Origin: JANOAR01 sp031411235
GTDB taxonomy: Bacteria; Verrucomicrobiota; Verrucomicrobiia; Verrucomicrobiales; Verrucomicrobiaceae
Direction of reading: 5' to 3'
Length of the DNA stretch: 8,108 bases
Assembly: GCA_031411235.1 (NCBI GenBank)
Contig: JANOAR010000073.1
Location: 1 to 8,108 of the forward strand
Shown: in pieces, positions 1 through 6,183 of the stretch
Layout: every line of letters starts with the position of its first letter
Numbering within the stretch: position 1 is the stretch's first letter
Notes under the pieces: model-generated
The model's database searches: none
What the model was told of the DNA's origin: nothing
The model's input: the letters and a program-made list of their open reading frames with translations, nothing else
Position numbers and translations under genes: made by a program

Positions 1-67
1 GCTTCGGAGAGCCGCGCTCCGCGTGATGCCAAGCCGCGCCTCATAAGGGAGCGCGGCTCTCCGAAGC
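1..67. repeat. Perfect 20-bp inverted repeat, REP/MITE-like hairpin
   Basis: Positions 1-20 (GCTTCGGAGAGCCGCGCTCC) are the exact reverse complement of 48-67, separated by a 27-nt loop (21-47). The loop holds a third copy of the core GCCGCGC at 33-39, besides those at 11-17 and, inverted, at 51-57. There is no T tract on either side, so an intrinsic terminator is unlikely. It lies about 80 bp past the stop of the minus-strand hydrolase gene. The shape (long perfect GC-rich stem, extragenic) fits dispersed REP/MITE-type palindromes; that it is dispersed in the genome is inference. The element starts at the window edge and could extend further left. Confidence 0.8.
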
Positions 68-146
68 CGCAGCACTTCGCCTGCACTTTCAAGACTTCGA
101 TACTCCCCTCGGATTGCCTGACTTCCTGGCCACAGAGTGGCCTTCG

Positions 147-1475
147 TTACTTCGACTTCAGTCCCACCGTGTTCACCGCGATGACACGATATTGATGCTC
201 TTTGCCCACTTCTGCTTTCGTGTCGGTGAAGCTCATTGGCACCAGCGGTTGATTGGGCGTGTCGCTGTATTGCAGGCCTTGGAAGATCGGACGACCGAAG
301 GGGTTCTTGCCACCTTCAGGCACGGTAGCGATGGCTTGCCCATCTCGCTCGATGATGAAACTGGCAAGACCGCTTTCAAGATCAGCATCGGCTTCCCAGG
401 TGATGACGTTGTCTTTTACCTGCACGTTCGTCGGTGCCAGTGGCGGCGTGGTATCGGGCACAGCGGTGTCTTGGACATACTGTGCCCAGGCTTGCGCGAT
501 GGCTTCATTGGGCAGCCATACGGACTGCTCGATGTTGCCCGTGAACTTCGCCGCAGGCACAGGCGCGATGACGTTGGGTTCGACGGTGTGCAGCGGTGCG
601 ATCCACGCTTTTGATGTTGGCATGGGCTTCAGTGCCTCTCCGCTCTTGGCTGGCAAACGCGCCGCCAGGCAGGCATCCAGCCAGGGCATAGCGAGGTAGC
701 GTTGATTGCCACACTCATGACTCGTCAGCGGATCAACAGCGACGCCGATGAGCGCCCCTTTGGCCCGCAACTCAGTGAAGAAAGTTTGCACACCCGACCA
801 CACACCAGCGAAGCGTCCTTCTTTAACCGTGACGCCCTCCTTGGTGCCCAGGTTGCACATCACGGGCACCTTCAGCGAGGCCTCCGAGATGGTGTAGGGC
901 GCAGGTTTGCCGTCGGATGATTTGACGGGAGGAACGCCCGAGCGAAGCCATGCCGCAGCGATGCGTTCCGGGTGCAGCAGCACCATACCACCGGCCCAGT
1001 GTCCGCCGCCGCTATGGCCCCACAGCGCCCATGGCACCGTGGCGAGTTCAGGATGGTTCGACTTCGCCCCGAGGTTGGCGAGCGCTTTTTGAAACGCAGC
1101 ATCGGAGCCATTGCGCGGGTCGCACCACATTTGGCAGTTGGCTTTATCTGGCTGCTCATAGGCAGGCGAGAGCAGGGCACAGTCGTGCTGCTTCGCGAGC
1201 GCCTGCCAGTGCAAATCATAAGCACCCGTGAGACCTGATTTGCAGGAGCCTTCACCACAGCCGTGCTGATGCACGATGAGACCGCGCAGCGCTTTGACAT
1301 TCGGCGGAATCCACACCGTGTAGTTCGCGGCATACACGAGTTCGCCGGGCTTGGACGAGGCCTCGCAGCGCACGCGATAGTAGGGCGCGTCGGCAGCGGG
1401 AAAGACATTATAGGGAGCCTGCTGGGCGGCGATGGCGGAGGCAAAAGCTAAGAAGGCGAGAAGGGTGCAGTGCAT
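147..1475 (-). CDS. Secreted alpha/beta hydrolase with C-terminal fibronectin III-like domain
   Basis: A 442-residue protein with a hydrophobic N-terminal signal peptide (about residues 1-17, ending AIAA before Gln18). Residues about 35-290 look like an alpha/beta hydrolase: strand-turn IVHQHGCGEG (67-76) as likely oxyanion region, nucleophile elbow GHSGG with Ser155, and a late His253 in TSHECG as candidate catalytic base. The acid residue is not clear; Asp248 is possible. The catalytic part has nine cysteines (37, 73, 78, 99, 114, 118, 207, 255, 269), which fits disulfide bonds in an exported enzyme. Residues about 341-442 start with DTTPPLAPTNVQV and continue as a fibronectin III-like module with the ITW and YRVIAVN strands. 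The gene is divergent from the esterase-DUF1080 fusion. No good Shine-Dalgarno precedes the start, which is chosen for the signal peptide. Substrate unknown; an esterase or depolymerase on plant or algal polymers is inference. Confidence 0.82.
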   Translation of the reverse strand: MHCTLLAFLAFASAIAAQQAPYNVFPAADAPYYRVRCEASSKPGELVYAANYTVWIPPNVKALRGLIVHQHGCGEGSCKSGLTGAYDLHWQALAKQHDCALLSPAYEQPDKANCQMWCDPRNGSDAAFQKALANLGAKSNHPELATVPWALWGHSGGGHWAGGMVLLHPERIAAAWLRSGVPPVKSSDGKPAPYTISEASLKVPVMCNLGTKEGVTVKEGRFAGVWSGVQTFFTELRAKGALIGVAVDPLTSHECGNQRYLAMPWLDACLAARLPAKSGEALKPMPTSKAWIAPLHTVEPNVIAPVPAAKFTGNIEQSVWLPNEAIAQAWAQYVQDTAVPDTTPPLAPTNVQVKDNVITWEADADLESGLASFIIERDGQAIATVPEGGKNPFGRPIFQGLQYSDTPNQPLVPMSFTDTKAEVGKEHQYRVIAVNTVGLKSK

Positions 1476-1525
1476 GAAGCTTCAAGGAACGTGCAATCCT
1501 TTCCCAATCTATGCCGTTGAAATGC

Positions 1526-1543
1526 CATGCGGTGATCCGCATG
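1526..1543. promoter_or_regulatory. Palindrome in divergent intergenic region (possible operator or leader hairpin)
   Basis: CATGCGG (1526-1532) and CCGCATG (1537-1543) form a perfect 7-bp inverted repeat around TGAT. It lies in the 76-bp gap between two divergent secreted-hydrolase genes and ends 8 bp before the plus-strand start at 1552. It could be an operator shared by both genes or a leader hairpin that occludes the start. No confident -10/-35 boxes were found in the gap. Confidence 0.4.
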
Positions 1544-1551
1544 CCCAAACC

Positions 1552-3222
1552 ATGAAATCCACGCTCGCCTTCCTCGCCAGTCTTTGGTTCGCCCCCTACA
1601 TCGCACTTCATGCCGCCGACACGTCCGCTGAACCCAAAGCCAAGGCCAAAGCAGCTAAGATCGCGAAAGCCAAAAACCCAGGAGCCGAGGCCCCCGCAGG
1701 CAAGCCCTATATCTACAAGACCTCCGCCGGGAAACCGCGCCAGATGGAGATTTATTTCCCACCGAATCACGATCCCGCAAAAGCCAAGGTGCCCGGGATC
1801 ATCCTCTTCCACGGCGGTGGCTGGAGTGGAGGCACCTTGTCACAATTTCGCGAGGCCTGCGCCTACTTCGCCAGTCGCGGCCTCGTCTGCGCCACGTCGG
1901 AATACCAGATGCTCAACAAGGCCGCCGCCGCCAAGCTGCCCGCAGGTGAAACGAAGAAGCGTGTGTGCATCACCGATGCCAAAAGCGCCATCCGTTGGTT
2001 CAAACAAAAGGCTCCTGAACTCGGCATCGACCCACAACGCATCATTACCGGCGGAGGATCGGCGGGCGGTCATATCTCCGCACTCGCCACGCTGACGCTC
2101 GGCCTCAACGACCCCGCCGACCCAAAGGACATCGACACCAGCGTCGTCGCCTACCTGTGGTTTAACCCTGCCTTTTCGCCCGATGACAGCGAGGATGCCG
2201 AAGTGGATGTGCTGCGCTATTTGAGCAGAGACCTCGCCCCTGCCATCGCCTTCTTTGGCGATCTAGATCCCTGGAAAAAAGGCTGGGACACCGCCTATGC
2301 CAAACTCAAGACCCTCGGCAACACCACCACCGATGAGCAAATCGCCCCCGGCCAGTCCCACAGCTTCTTCAACAAAGGCCCCTGGCAAAGAGTCACGCTC
2401 ATTGCCGCCGATCGCTTCCTCGTGCAGCAAGGCCTCCTCACGGGCGAGCCCACCGTACCAGCACCACCGACGGGTGAGAAGCTAGCTCAGGAAGGATTCA
2501 CCCCGCTGTTCAACGGCAAAGACCTCACCAGTTGGGACGGCGATCCAAAGCTGTGGAAGGTCGAAAACGGCATCGTCATCGGCACCAATCCCGCGCCCGA
2601 AGCCATGGCAAACAACAGCTTCCTCATCTGGCGTGGCGGCAAAGTAAAAGACTTCGAGCTGCGCACCAGCGTCCGCGTCATCGGCGATAACAATAGCGGC
2701 ATCCAATACCGCAGCCGCGAGCTGCCCGAGGTCGCCCCGTGGGTCATCACTGGCTACCAGTGTGACATCCATCCCGCCATCGAACACACCGGCATGACCT
2801 ATGAGGAAAAGGGCCGAGGCATCTTCGGCCTCAACGGCAAAAACGTCCTCCTCGACCCCGACGGCGCTCTCTGGCAGCTCAGCGAACACGCCCCTGTGAA
2901 GGTCGATGTCAGCCAGTGGAACGAGTACGTCATCATCGCCAAAGGCAACCGCCTCACCCATCAAATCAACGGCCAACCCACCTCAGAACTCATCGACTAC
3001 GACGCCAGCAAACGCGCCCTCGAAGGCCTCCTCGCCATCCAACTTCATCGCGGCAACCCCAACCGCGTCGAAGTCAAAGACCTGCGAATCAGAGCGCTGC
3101 CCAAAGCGGCGCTCGTGCCGTTTGATGTCACAAAACTTCCCGCTGGAGCCACCAAGATCGAGAAGCCGCGCACGAGTAGGCCGCAGGGAACTGGCGCTGT
3201 GGTGCCGCCGATCAGCAAGTAG
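1552..3222 (+). CDS. Secreted alpha/beta hydrolase (esterase/lipase type) fused to DUF1080 domain
   Basis: A 556-residue two-domain protein. The frame is open back to 1432, but the start at 1552 (MKSTLAFLAS) gives a proper signal peptide ending ALHAA and avoids overlap with the divergent gene. A Lys/Ala-rich linker (about 24-50) follows. The esterase domain (about 52-295) shows the oxyanion motif HGGGW (87-91), elbow GGSAG with Ser170, candidate acid Asp237 or Asp239 in FFGDLDPW, and His270 in GQSHSFFN, typical of the BD-FAE/acetyl-esterase group. The DUF1080 domain (3-keto-disaccharide hydrolase family, jelly-roll fold) spans about 314-517: LFNGKDLTSW, SGIQYRS (382-388), GYQCDIH (401-407), YEEKGRG (417-423), QWNEYV (455-460), INGQPT (472-477). 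The same motifs occur in the gene at 4033. It probably acts outside the cytoplasm, removing ester groups and processing an oxidised glycoside; the coupling is inference. Confidence 0.88.
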   Translation: MKSTLAFLASLWFAPYIALHAADTSAEPKAKAKAAKIAKAKNPGAEAPAGKPYIYKTSAGKPRQMEIYFPPNHDPAKAKVPGIILFHGGGWSGGTLSQFREACAYFASRGLVCATSEYQMLNKAAAAKLPAGETKKRVCITDAKSAIRWFKQKAPELGIDPQRIITGGGSAGGHISALATLTLGLNDPADPKDIDTSVVAYLWFNPAFSPDDSEDAEVDVLRYLSRDLAPAIAFFGDLDPWKKGWDTAYAKLKTLGNTTTDEQIAPGQSHSFFNKGPWQRVTLIAADRFLVQQGLLTGEPTVPAPPTGEKLAQEGFTPLFNGKDLTSWDGDPKLWKVENGIVIGTNPAPEAMANNSFLIWRGGKVKDFELRTSVRVIGDNNSGIQYRSRELPEVAPWVITGYQCDIHPAIEHTGMTYEEKGRGIFGLNGKNVLLDPDGALWQLSEHAPVKVDVSQWNEYVIIAKGNRLTHQINGQPTSELIDYDASKRALEGLLAIQLHRGNPNRVEVKDLRIRALPKAALVPFDVTKLPAGATKIEKPRTSRPQGTGAVVPPISK

Positions 3223-3230
3223 AGGCAAGT

Positions 3231-3461
3231 ATGAAAACCGTCACGACACTACTGTTTGCACTGTTCGTTGGCATCATCGCGAACGCGCAGGCATCGAACA
3301 CAAAGCCGCCAAGAGACGCTCTGTGCAATCGCGCCTTTGATACCCTTGAGCAAATGGAGGCAGCCATCACGCAATGGCTCCAAGAGTTTTGGCGGGATAC
3401 ACGCAACGTGAGCCAACTTATCGGACGCGGCTGGCTATGGAATCAAGCAAACGCTTCCTAA
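3231..3461 (+). pseudogene. Signal peptide joined to IS630-type transposase C-terminal remnant
   Basis: A 76-codon ORF. Residues 1-21 (MKTVTTLLFALFVGIIANAQA) would be a good signal peptide, but residues about 31-76 are unlike a secreted protein. The stretch with CNRAF, TLEQMEAAI, FWRDT and LIGRGWLW resembles the extreme C-terminus of IS630-family transposases, where an NR-F motif, a helix with a conserved Trp and a final RxW motif close the protein. The simplest reading is that a short exported-protein gene lost its 3' part to an IS whose left part was later deleted, leaving an in-frame chimera. The start has a GAGG Shine-Dalgarno (3224-3227) just after the stop of the esterase gene, so the original gene was probably its operon partner. 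The homology is from memory of the family and unverified; a genuine small secreted protein is the alternative. Confidence 0.5.
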
Positions 3462-3465
3462 AACC

Positions 3466-3494
3466 CCATTTACCAGATTTAGGCTGGTAAATGG
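3466..3494. repeat. 11-bp perfect hairpin after transposase remnant
   Basis: CCATTTACCAG (3466-3476) pairs perfectly with CTGGTAAATGG (3484-3494) across a 7-nt loop. It begins 5 bp after the TAA of the transposase-like ORF. It is AT-richer than its surroundings and lacks a following T run, so it is a weak candidate for an intrinsic terminator. It may belong to the right end of the lost IS element or be a separate small palindrome. Confidence 0.55.
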
Positions 3495-3525
3495 TATTAG
3501 CGATTGATGAGTGCGCCATGTCACC

Positions 3526-3551
3526 TGATGAATGAAACTTCATCTTCATCA
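3526..3551. repeat. Imperfect inverted repeat upstream of Dabb lipoprotein gene
   Basis: TGATGAA (3526-3532) and TTCATCA (3545-3551) are complementary and enclose a second short complementary pair, TGA/TCA, offset by a 2-nt bulge. The structure ends 17 bp before the start codon at 3569. The repeat is built of ATGA/TCAT words and is low in complexity, so chance is possible; a leader hairpin or operator is the functional alternative. Confidence 0.3.
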
Positions 3552-3568
3552 AACTCATCGCATTCAAT

Positions 3569-3967
3569 ATGAAACACATCCTCCTCATCACCATCGCAGC
3601 CTTCCTTTTCTCCTCCTGCTCCACCTGCCCACTGGGCATCTGCAAGCCCAAGACTGGTAGCATTCAGCACATCGTCCTCACCTGGCTGAAGAAGCCCGGC
3701 AACGCCGCCGACCGCGCGGCACTCGTGGCCGCTGCGAAGTCGCTGAAGGCGGACATCCGCGAGGTCAAATCGCTCGCTGTGGGTCAGCCCTTGATGAGTG
3801 AGCGCCCTGTGGTGGATGACAGCTTCGACGTCGCGCTCGTCATGCGTTTTGACAGCAAAGCCGATCTCTCGGCTTATGAAGCCAGCCCCATTCATACCCA
3901 GGCTGTGAAGACCATCCTCGGCCCACTCACGAAGAAGATCGTGGTGCATGACATCATTGCTGAGTAA
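3569..3967 (+). CDS. Dabb-domain (stress-responsive alpha/beta barrel) lipoprotein
   Basis: A 132-residue protein. The N-terminus (MKHILLITIAAFLFSSC) is a hydrophobic signal peptide with a lipobox-like FSSC, Cys17 being the probable lipidated residue; the -3 Phe is not canonical. Residues about 31-128 fit the Dabb fold, a small ferredoxin-like dimeric barrel: first strand IQHIVLTWLK with His34, a helix (about 47-60), the strand around VKSLAVGQP, the FDVALVMRFDS strand (86-96), then SAYEASPIHTQAV, matching the family's 'Y..HP.H' helix, and the closing strand KIVVHDI. Cytoplasmic Dabb proteins are usually about 100 residues; here the domain is membrane-anchored, a form common in Planctomycetes and Verrucomicrobia. 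Its function there is unknown. It follows the IS remnant and precedes the DUF1080 gene by 65 bp on the same strand, so co-transcription is possible. Confidence 0.82.
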   Translation: MKHILLITIAAFLFSSCSTCPLGICKPKTGSIQHIVLTWLKKPGNAADRAALVAAAKSLKADIREVKSLAVGQPLMSERPVVDDSFDVALVMRFDSKADLSAYEASPIHTQAVKTILGPLTKKIVVHDIIAE

Positions 3968-4032
3968 GCCGCTAGAATCCCCCGCCTCCACCGTCTAGGA
4001 ATCCGCGCTCATCGCACCCACAACCACCATCC

Positions 4033-4800
4033 ATGAAGTCATTCATCACCGCCCTCGCCCTCATCTCCCTCGCCACAGCCGCTCGCGCTGAGGACAAAAA
4101 ACTCTTCAACGGCACCGACCTCACGGGTTGGGAAGGCAAGCCCGAACTCTGGTCTGTAAAGGACGGCTGCATCACCGGCCAAACCCAGCCCGACACCAGC
4201 GCCCCTGATCCCACCAAGAAATCCACGCTGAAAGGCAACACCTTCCTCATCTACAAAGGCGGCGAGGTGAGCGACTTCGAGCTGACGCTGCAATACAAAA
4301 TCGTCGATGCCAAGGGCGGCTCCGAAGGCTTCGGCAACTCAGGCATTCAGTACCGCAGCAAGGTCGTCAATGCTGCCGAATTCGTCGTCGCTGGCTACCA
4401 GGCGGACTTCGAGACCACCAAGGTTTACAGCGGCATCCTCTATGAAGAAAAAGGCCGTGGCATCCTCGCCCTGCGTGGCCAGAAGGTCGCCATTCACGAG
4501 GGTGACAAGGTTTCAACCGGCAAAGACGGCAAGGAAAAGAAAGAGCCCAACAAGGAAGTCACCGGCTCGCTCGGCACCGCCGAAGAGATCCAGACCGCCA
4601 TCAAACTTGCCGACTGGAATGAATACAAAGTCGTCGCCAAAGGTGGCCACTTGCAGCATTTCATCAATGGTCGCCAGACCATCGACGTGACCGACGAAAC
4701 CGCCGTGGGAGCCAAGAGCGGCGTGCTCGCCCTGCAAATCCACGCCGGTGCGCCGATGACCGTGCAGTTCAAGGACATCGTGCTGAAGGAAACCAAGTAA
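4033..4800 (+). CDS. Secreted DUF1080 (3-keto-disaccharide hydrolase family) protein
   Basis: A 255-residue single-domain protein. The signal peptide (1-19) ends at ARA before Glu20. The family motifs run in order: LFNGTDLTGW (24-33), LWSVKDG, FLIYKGGEVSDFEL (71-84), SGIQYRS (103-109), GYQADFE (121-127), YEEKGRGI (137-144), DWNEYKVVAKG (194-204), INGRQTIDV (211-219) and GVLALQIHAG (230-239). It is a clear paralogue of the C-terminal domain of the fusion at 1552, but has a longer charged insert around 158-185 (KDGKEKKEPNK). The family has a concanavalin-like jelly-roll fold; characterised members cleave 3-keto-glycosides, while others may only bind sugar. Substrate is not predictable here. No Shine-Dalgarno precedes the start (CCATCC then ATG). 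It is the last gene before a strong terminator. Confidence 0.9.
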   Translation: MKSFITALALISLATAARAEDKKLFNGTDLTGWEGKPELWSVKDGCITGQTQPDTSAPDPTKKSTLKGNTFLIYKGGEVSDFELTLQYKIVDAKGGSEGFGNSGIQYRSKVVNAAEFVVAGYQADFETTKVYSGILYEEKGRGILALRGQKVAIHEGDKVSTGKDGKEKKEPNKEVTGSLGTAEEIQTAIKLADWNEYKVVAKGGHLQHFINGRQTIDVTDETAVGAKSGVLALQIHAGAPMTVQFKDIVLKETK

Positions 4801-4822
4801 CGCGTCTTCATTGAATGATGAC

Positions 4823-4855
4823 AGCGCAGGGGTCGCAAGGCCGCTGCGCTTTTTT
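4823..4855 (+). terminator. Intrinsic terminator after DUF1080 gene
   Basis: AGCGCAG (4823-4829) pairs with CTGCGCT (4844-4850). Two more G-C pairs are possible inside, after a one-base bulge, and the stem is followed directly by a run of six T (4850-4855). It starts 22 bp past the stop at 4800. This is the only classical rho-independent terminator seen in the window, and it separates the DUF1080 gene from the lactonase gene. Confidence 0.85.
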
Positions 4856-4933
4856 GTGGCGGTGTATCTCGGGTTCTATGCGACTCCGTGCTTGCCACGC
4901 GCCCGCCCTTCCCGCTAAAACCATCGCCTCGCC

Positions 4934-6097
4934 ATGAAGCCAACTCCCACCAGCCAGCCCAGTCGTCGTCAGTTCCTCAGCAGCGTCGCCGCTGCCGTGC
5001 CAGCCGTCCTAGCCTCGCCGCTCGCCAGTCTTGGCGCAGAGCGCGACTGGTCGGGGCGCACGCCCGTTCGCTACCCTGATCCCGACATCGTGGTGATCGA
5101 CGACCGCTTCAAAAAATACAAGGTGGGCAACACCAATATCCAGCGCCTGCACACGGGCTGTCTCTGGGCCGAGGGCACCGCCTGGAACGCCGTGGGCCGC
5201 TACCTCATCTGGAGCGACATCCCGAACAACGTGCAGCATCGCCTTACCGATGAAGATGGCCATGTGAGCACCTTCCGCAATCCGGCTGGCAACAGCAACG
5301 GCAACACCTTCGACTACCAAGGCCGTCAAATCTCCTGCGAGCACGGCAACCGCCGCGTGGTGCGCTACGAGCACGATGGCAAGATGACCGTGCTGGCCGA
5401 CAAGTTCGAGGGCAAGCCCTTCAACGCCCCCAACGACGCCGTCGCGCATCCCAATGGCAGCATCTGGTTCACCGATCCCGGCTACGGCAGCATGATGAAC
5501 TACGAAGGCAACAAAGGTGCGCTGGAGATCAAGGAAGCGGTCTATCGCATCGACCCTGGAACAGGGAAAATCGAGAAGGTCACCGACGTGCTGAGCAAGC
5601 CGAATGGCCTGTGTTTTTCGCCTGACTACAAGATGCTCTACATCGCGGATACGGGCGAGCCGAGGAACATCATGGTGTTCGATGTCGAGGGGGAGAAGAC
5701 GCTGACGGGTGGGAAGGTGTTTGTGGATATGAACAAAGACTGGGTCGTTGAAAATGGCGTGGCATCTCGCGATGCTGCGATGCTGAAACGATCTCAGCAA
5801 CGATTAAAGACTCTTCCGCCCGGCGTTGGCGTTGTTCCATCGCCGACTCAAGGCTGTGCCGACGGCATTCGCTGCGACATCGACGGCAACATCTGGGCCG
5901 CAGGCGGCTGGGTAGGCGACGGTTATGACGGTGCGCAAGTCTTCGCGCCCGATGGTCAGTTGATCGGCCAGATCAAACTGCCCGAGATCGGTGCCAATCT
6001 CTGCTTCGGCGGGGCCAAGCGGAACCGTCTCTTCATCGCCGCGAGCACGTCGATTTATTCGGTGTATGTCGAGACGCAGGGTGCGCACTTTTGTTAG
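4934..6097 (+). CDS. Tat-exported SMP-30/gluconolactonase-like protein
   Basis: A 387-residue protein. The N-terminus carries a twin-arginine signal SRRQFLSS (10-17), an alanine-rich hydrophobic stretch and a likely cleavage near SLGA (32-35). The rest is a six-bladed propeller of the SMP-30/gluconolactonase/LRE family. Metal-site candidates are Glu80 (CLWAEGTAW), Asn167 (NAPNDAV), Asn224 (SKPNGLCFSP) and Asp310 (ADGIRCDIDGN), one per expected blade motif. The family hydrolyses sugar lactones and related esters with a divalent metal. Tat export suggests folding and metal loading in the cytoplasm. Residues about 267-305 appear to be an extra segment: homologues normally pass from the FVDM strand to the ADGI motif within a few residues. 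The segment is basic (KRSQQRLK) and ends in a Pro/Gly/Val-rich loop. The frame stays open, so the product is probably still made. It starts after the terminator, as its own unit. Confidence 0.87.
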   Translation: MKPTPTSQPSRRQFLSSVAAAVPAVLASPLASLGAERDWSGRTPVRYPDPDIVVIDDRFKKYKVGNTNIQRLHTGCLWAEGTAWNAVGRYLIWSDIPNNVQHRLTDEDGHVSTFRNPAGNSNGNTFDYQGRQISCEHGNRRVVRYEHDGKMTVLADKFEGKPFNAPNDAVAHPNGSIWFTDPGYGSMMNYEGNKGALEIKEAVYRIDPGTGKIEKVTDVLSKPNGLCFSPDYKMLYIADTGEPRNIMVFDVEGEKTLTGGKVFVDMNKDWVVENGVASRDAAMLKRSQQRLKTLPPGVGVVPSPTQGCADGIRCDIDGNIWAAGGWVGDGYDGAQVFAPDGQLIGQIKLPEIGANLCFGGAKRNRLFIAASTSIYSVYVETQGAHFC

Positions 6098-6111
6098 CCT
6101 ACGACCCGAGC

Positions 6112-6133
6112 GCCGCCTGCTCACGCAGGCAGC
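6112..6133. repeat. Short GC-rich palindrome (REP-like) after lactonase gene
   Basis: GCCGCCTGC (6112-6120) and GCAGGCAGC (6125-6133) form a 9-bp stem with one mismatch around a TCAC loop, 15 bp after the lactonase stop. There is no T run. It could stabilise the 3' end of the message or be one copy of a dispersed extragenic palindrome; its sequence differs from the larger repeat at position 1. Confidence 0.5.
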
Positions 6134-6183
6134 TACACCGGATCGGCGGTTGAACATCCCACACTCGCAGCGATACTCGGCCC

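Noticed and set aside
1..67. CRISPR repeat or intrinsic terminator reading of the first palindrome
   Set aside because: There is a single copy, no spacer array and no T tract.
872..1444. 190-codon minus-strand frame in another phase of the hydrolase gene
   Set aside because: It is a Pro/Arg/Ser-rich shadow of the real frame, which has the signal peptide and GHSGG motif.
1432..1551. N-terminal extension of the esterase-DUF1080 gene from ATG 1432
   Set aside because: It would overlap the divergent gene by 44 bp and bury the signal peptide; the ATG at 1552 gives a normal exported protein.
2482..2976. 164-codon minus-strand frame inside the fusion gene
   Set aside because: The acidic, repetitive composition mirrors the DUF1080 coding strand; no start signal or domain.
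3163..3176. 14-bp word AGCCGCGCACGAGT that also occurs at about 7025 within psd
   Set aside because: Both copies are inside coding sequence in unrelated proteins and are short; probably chance in GC-rich DNA.
5009..5800. 263-codon open frame on the minus strand
   Set aside because: It lies wholly inside the well-supported lactonase gene, has no recognisable domain, and long antisense frames are expected in GC-rich codon-biased genes.
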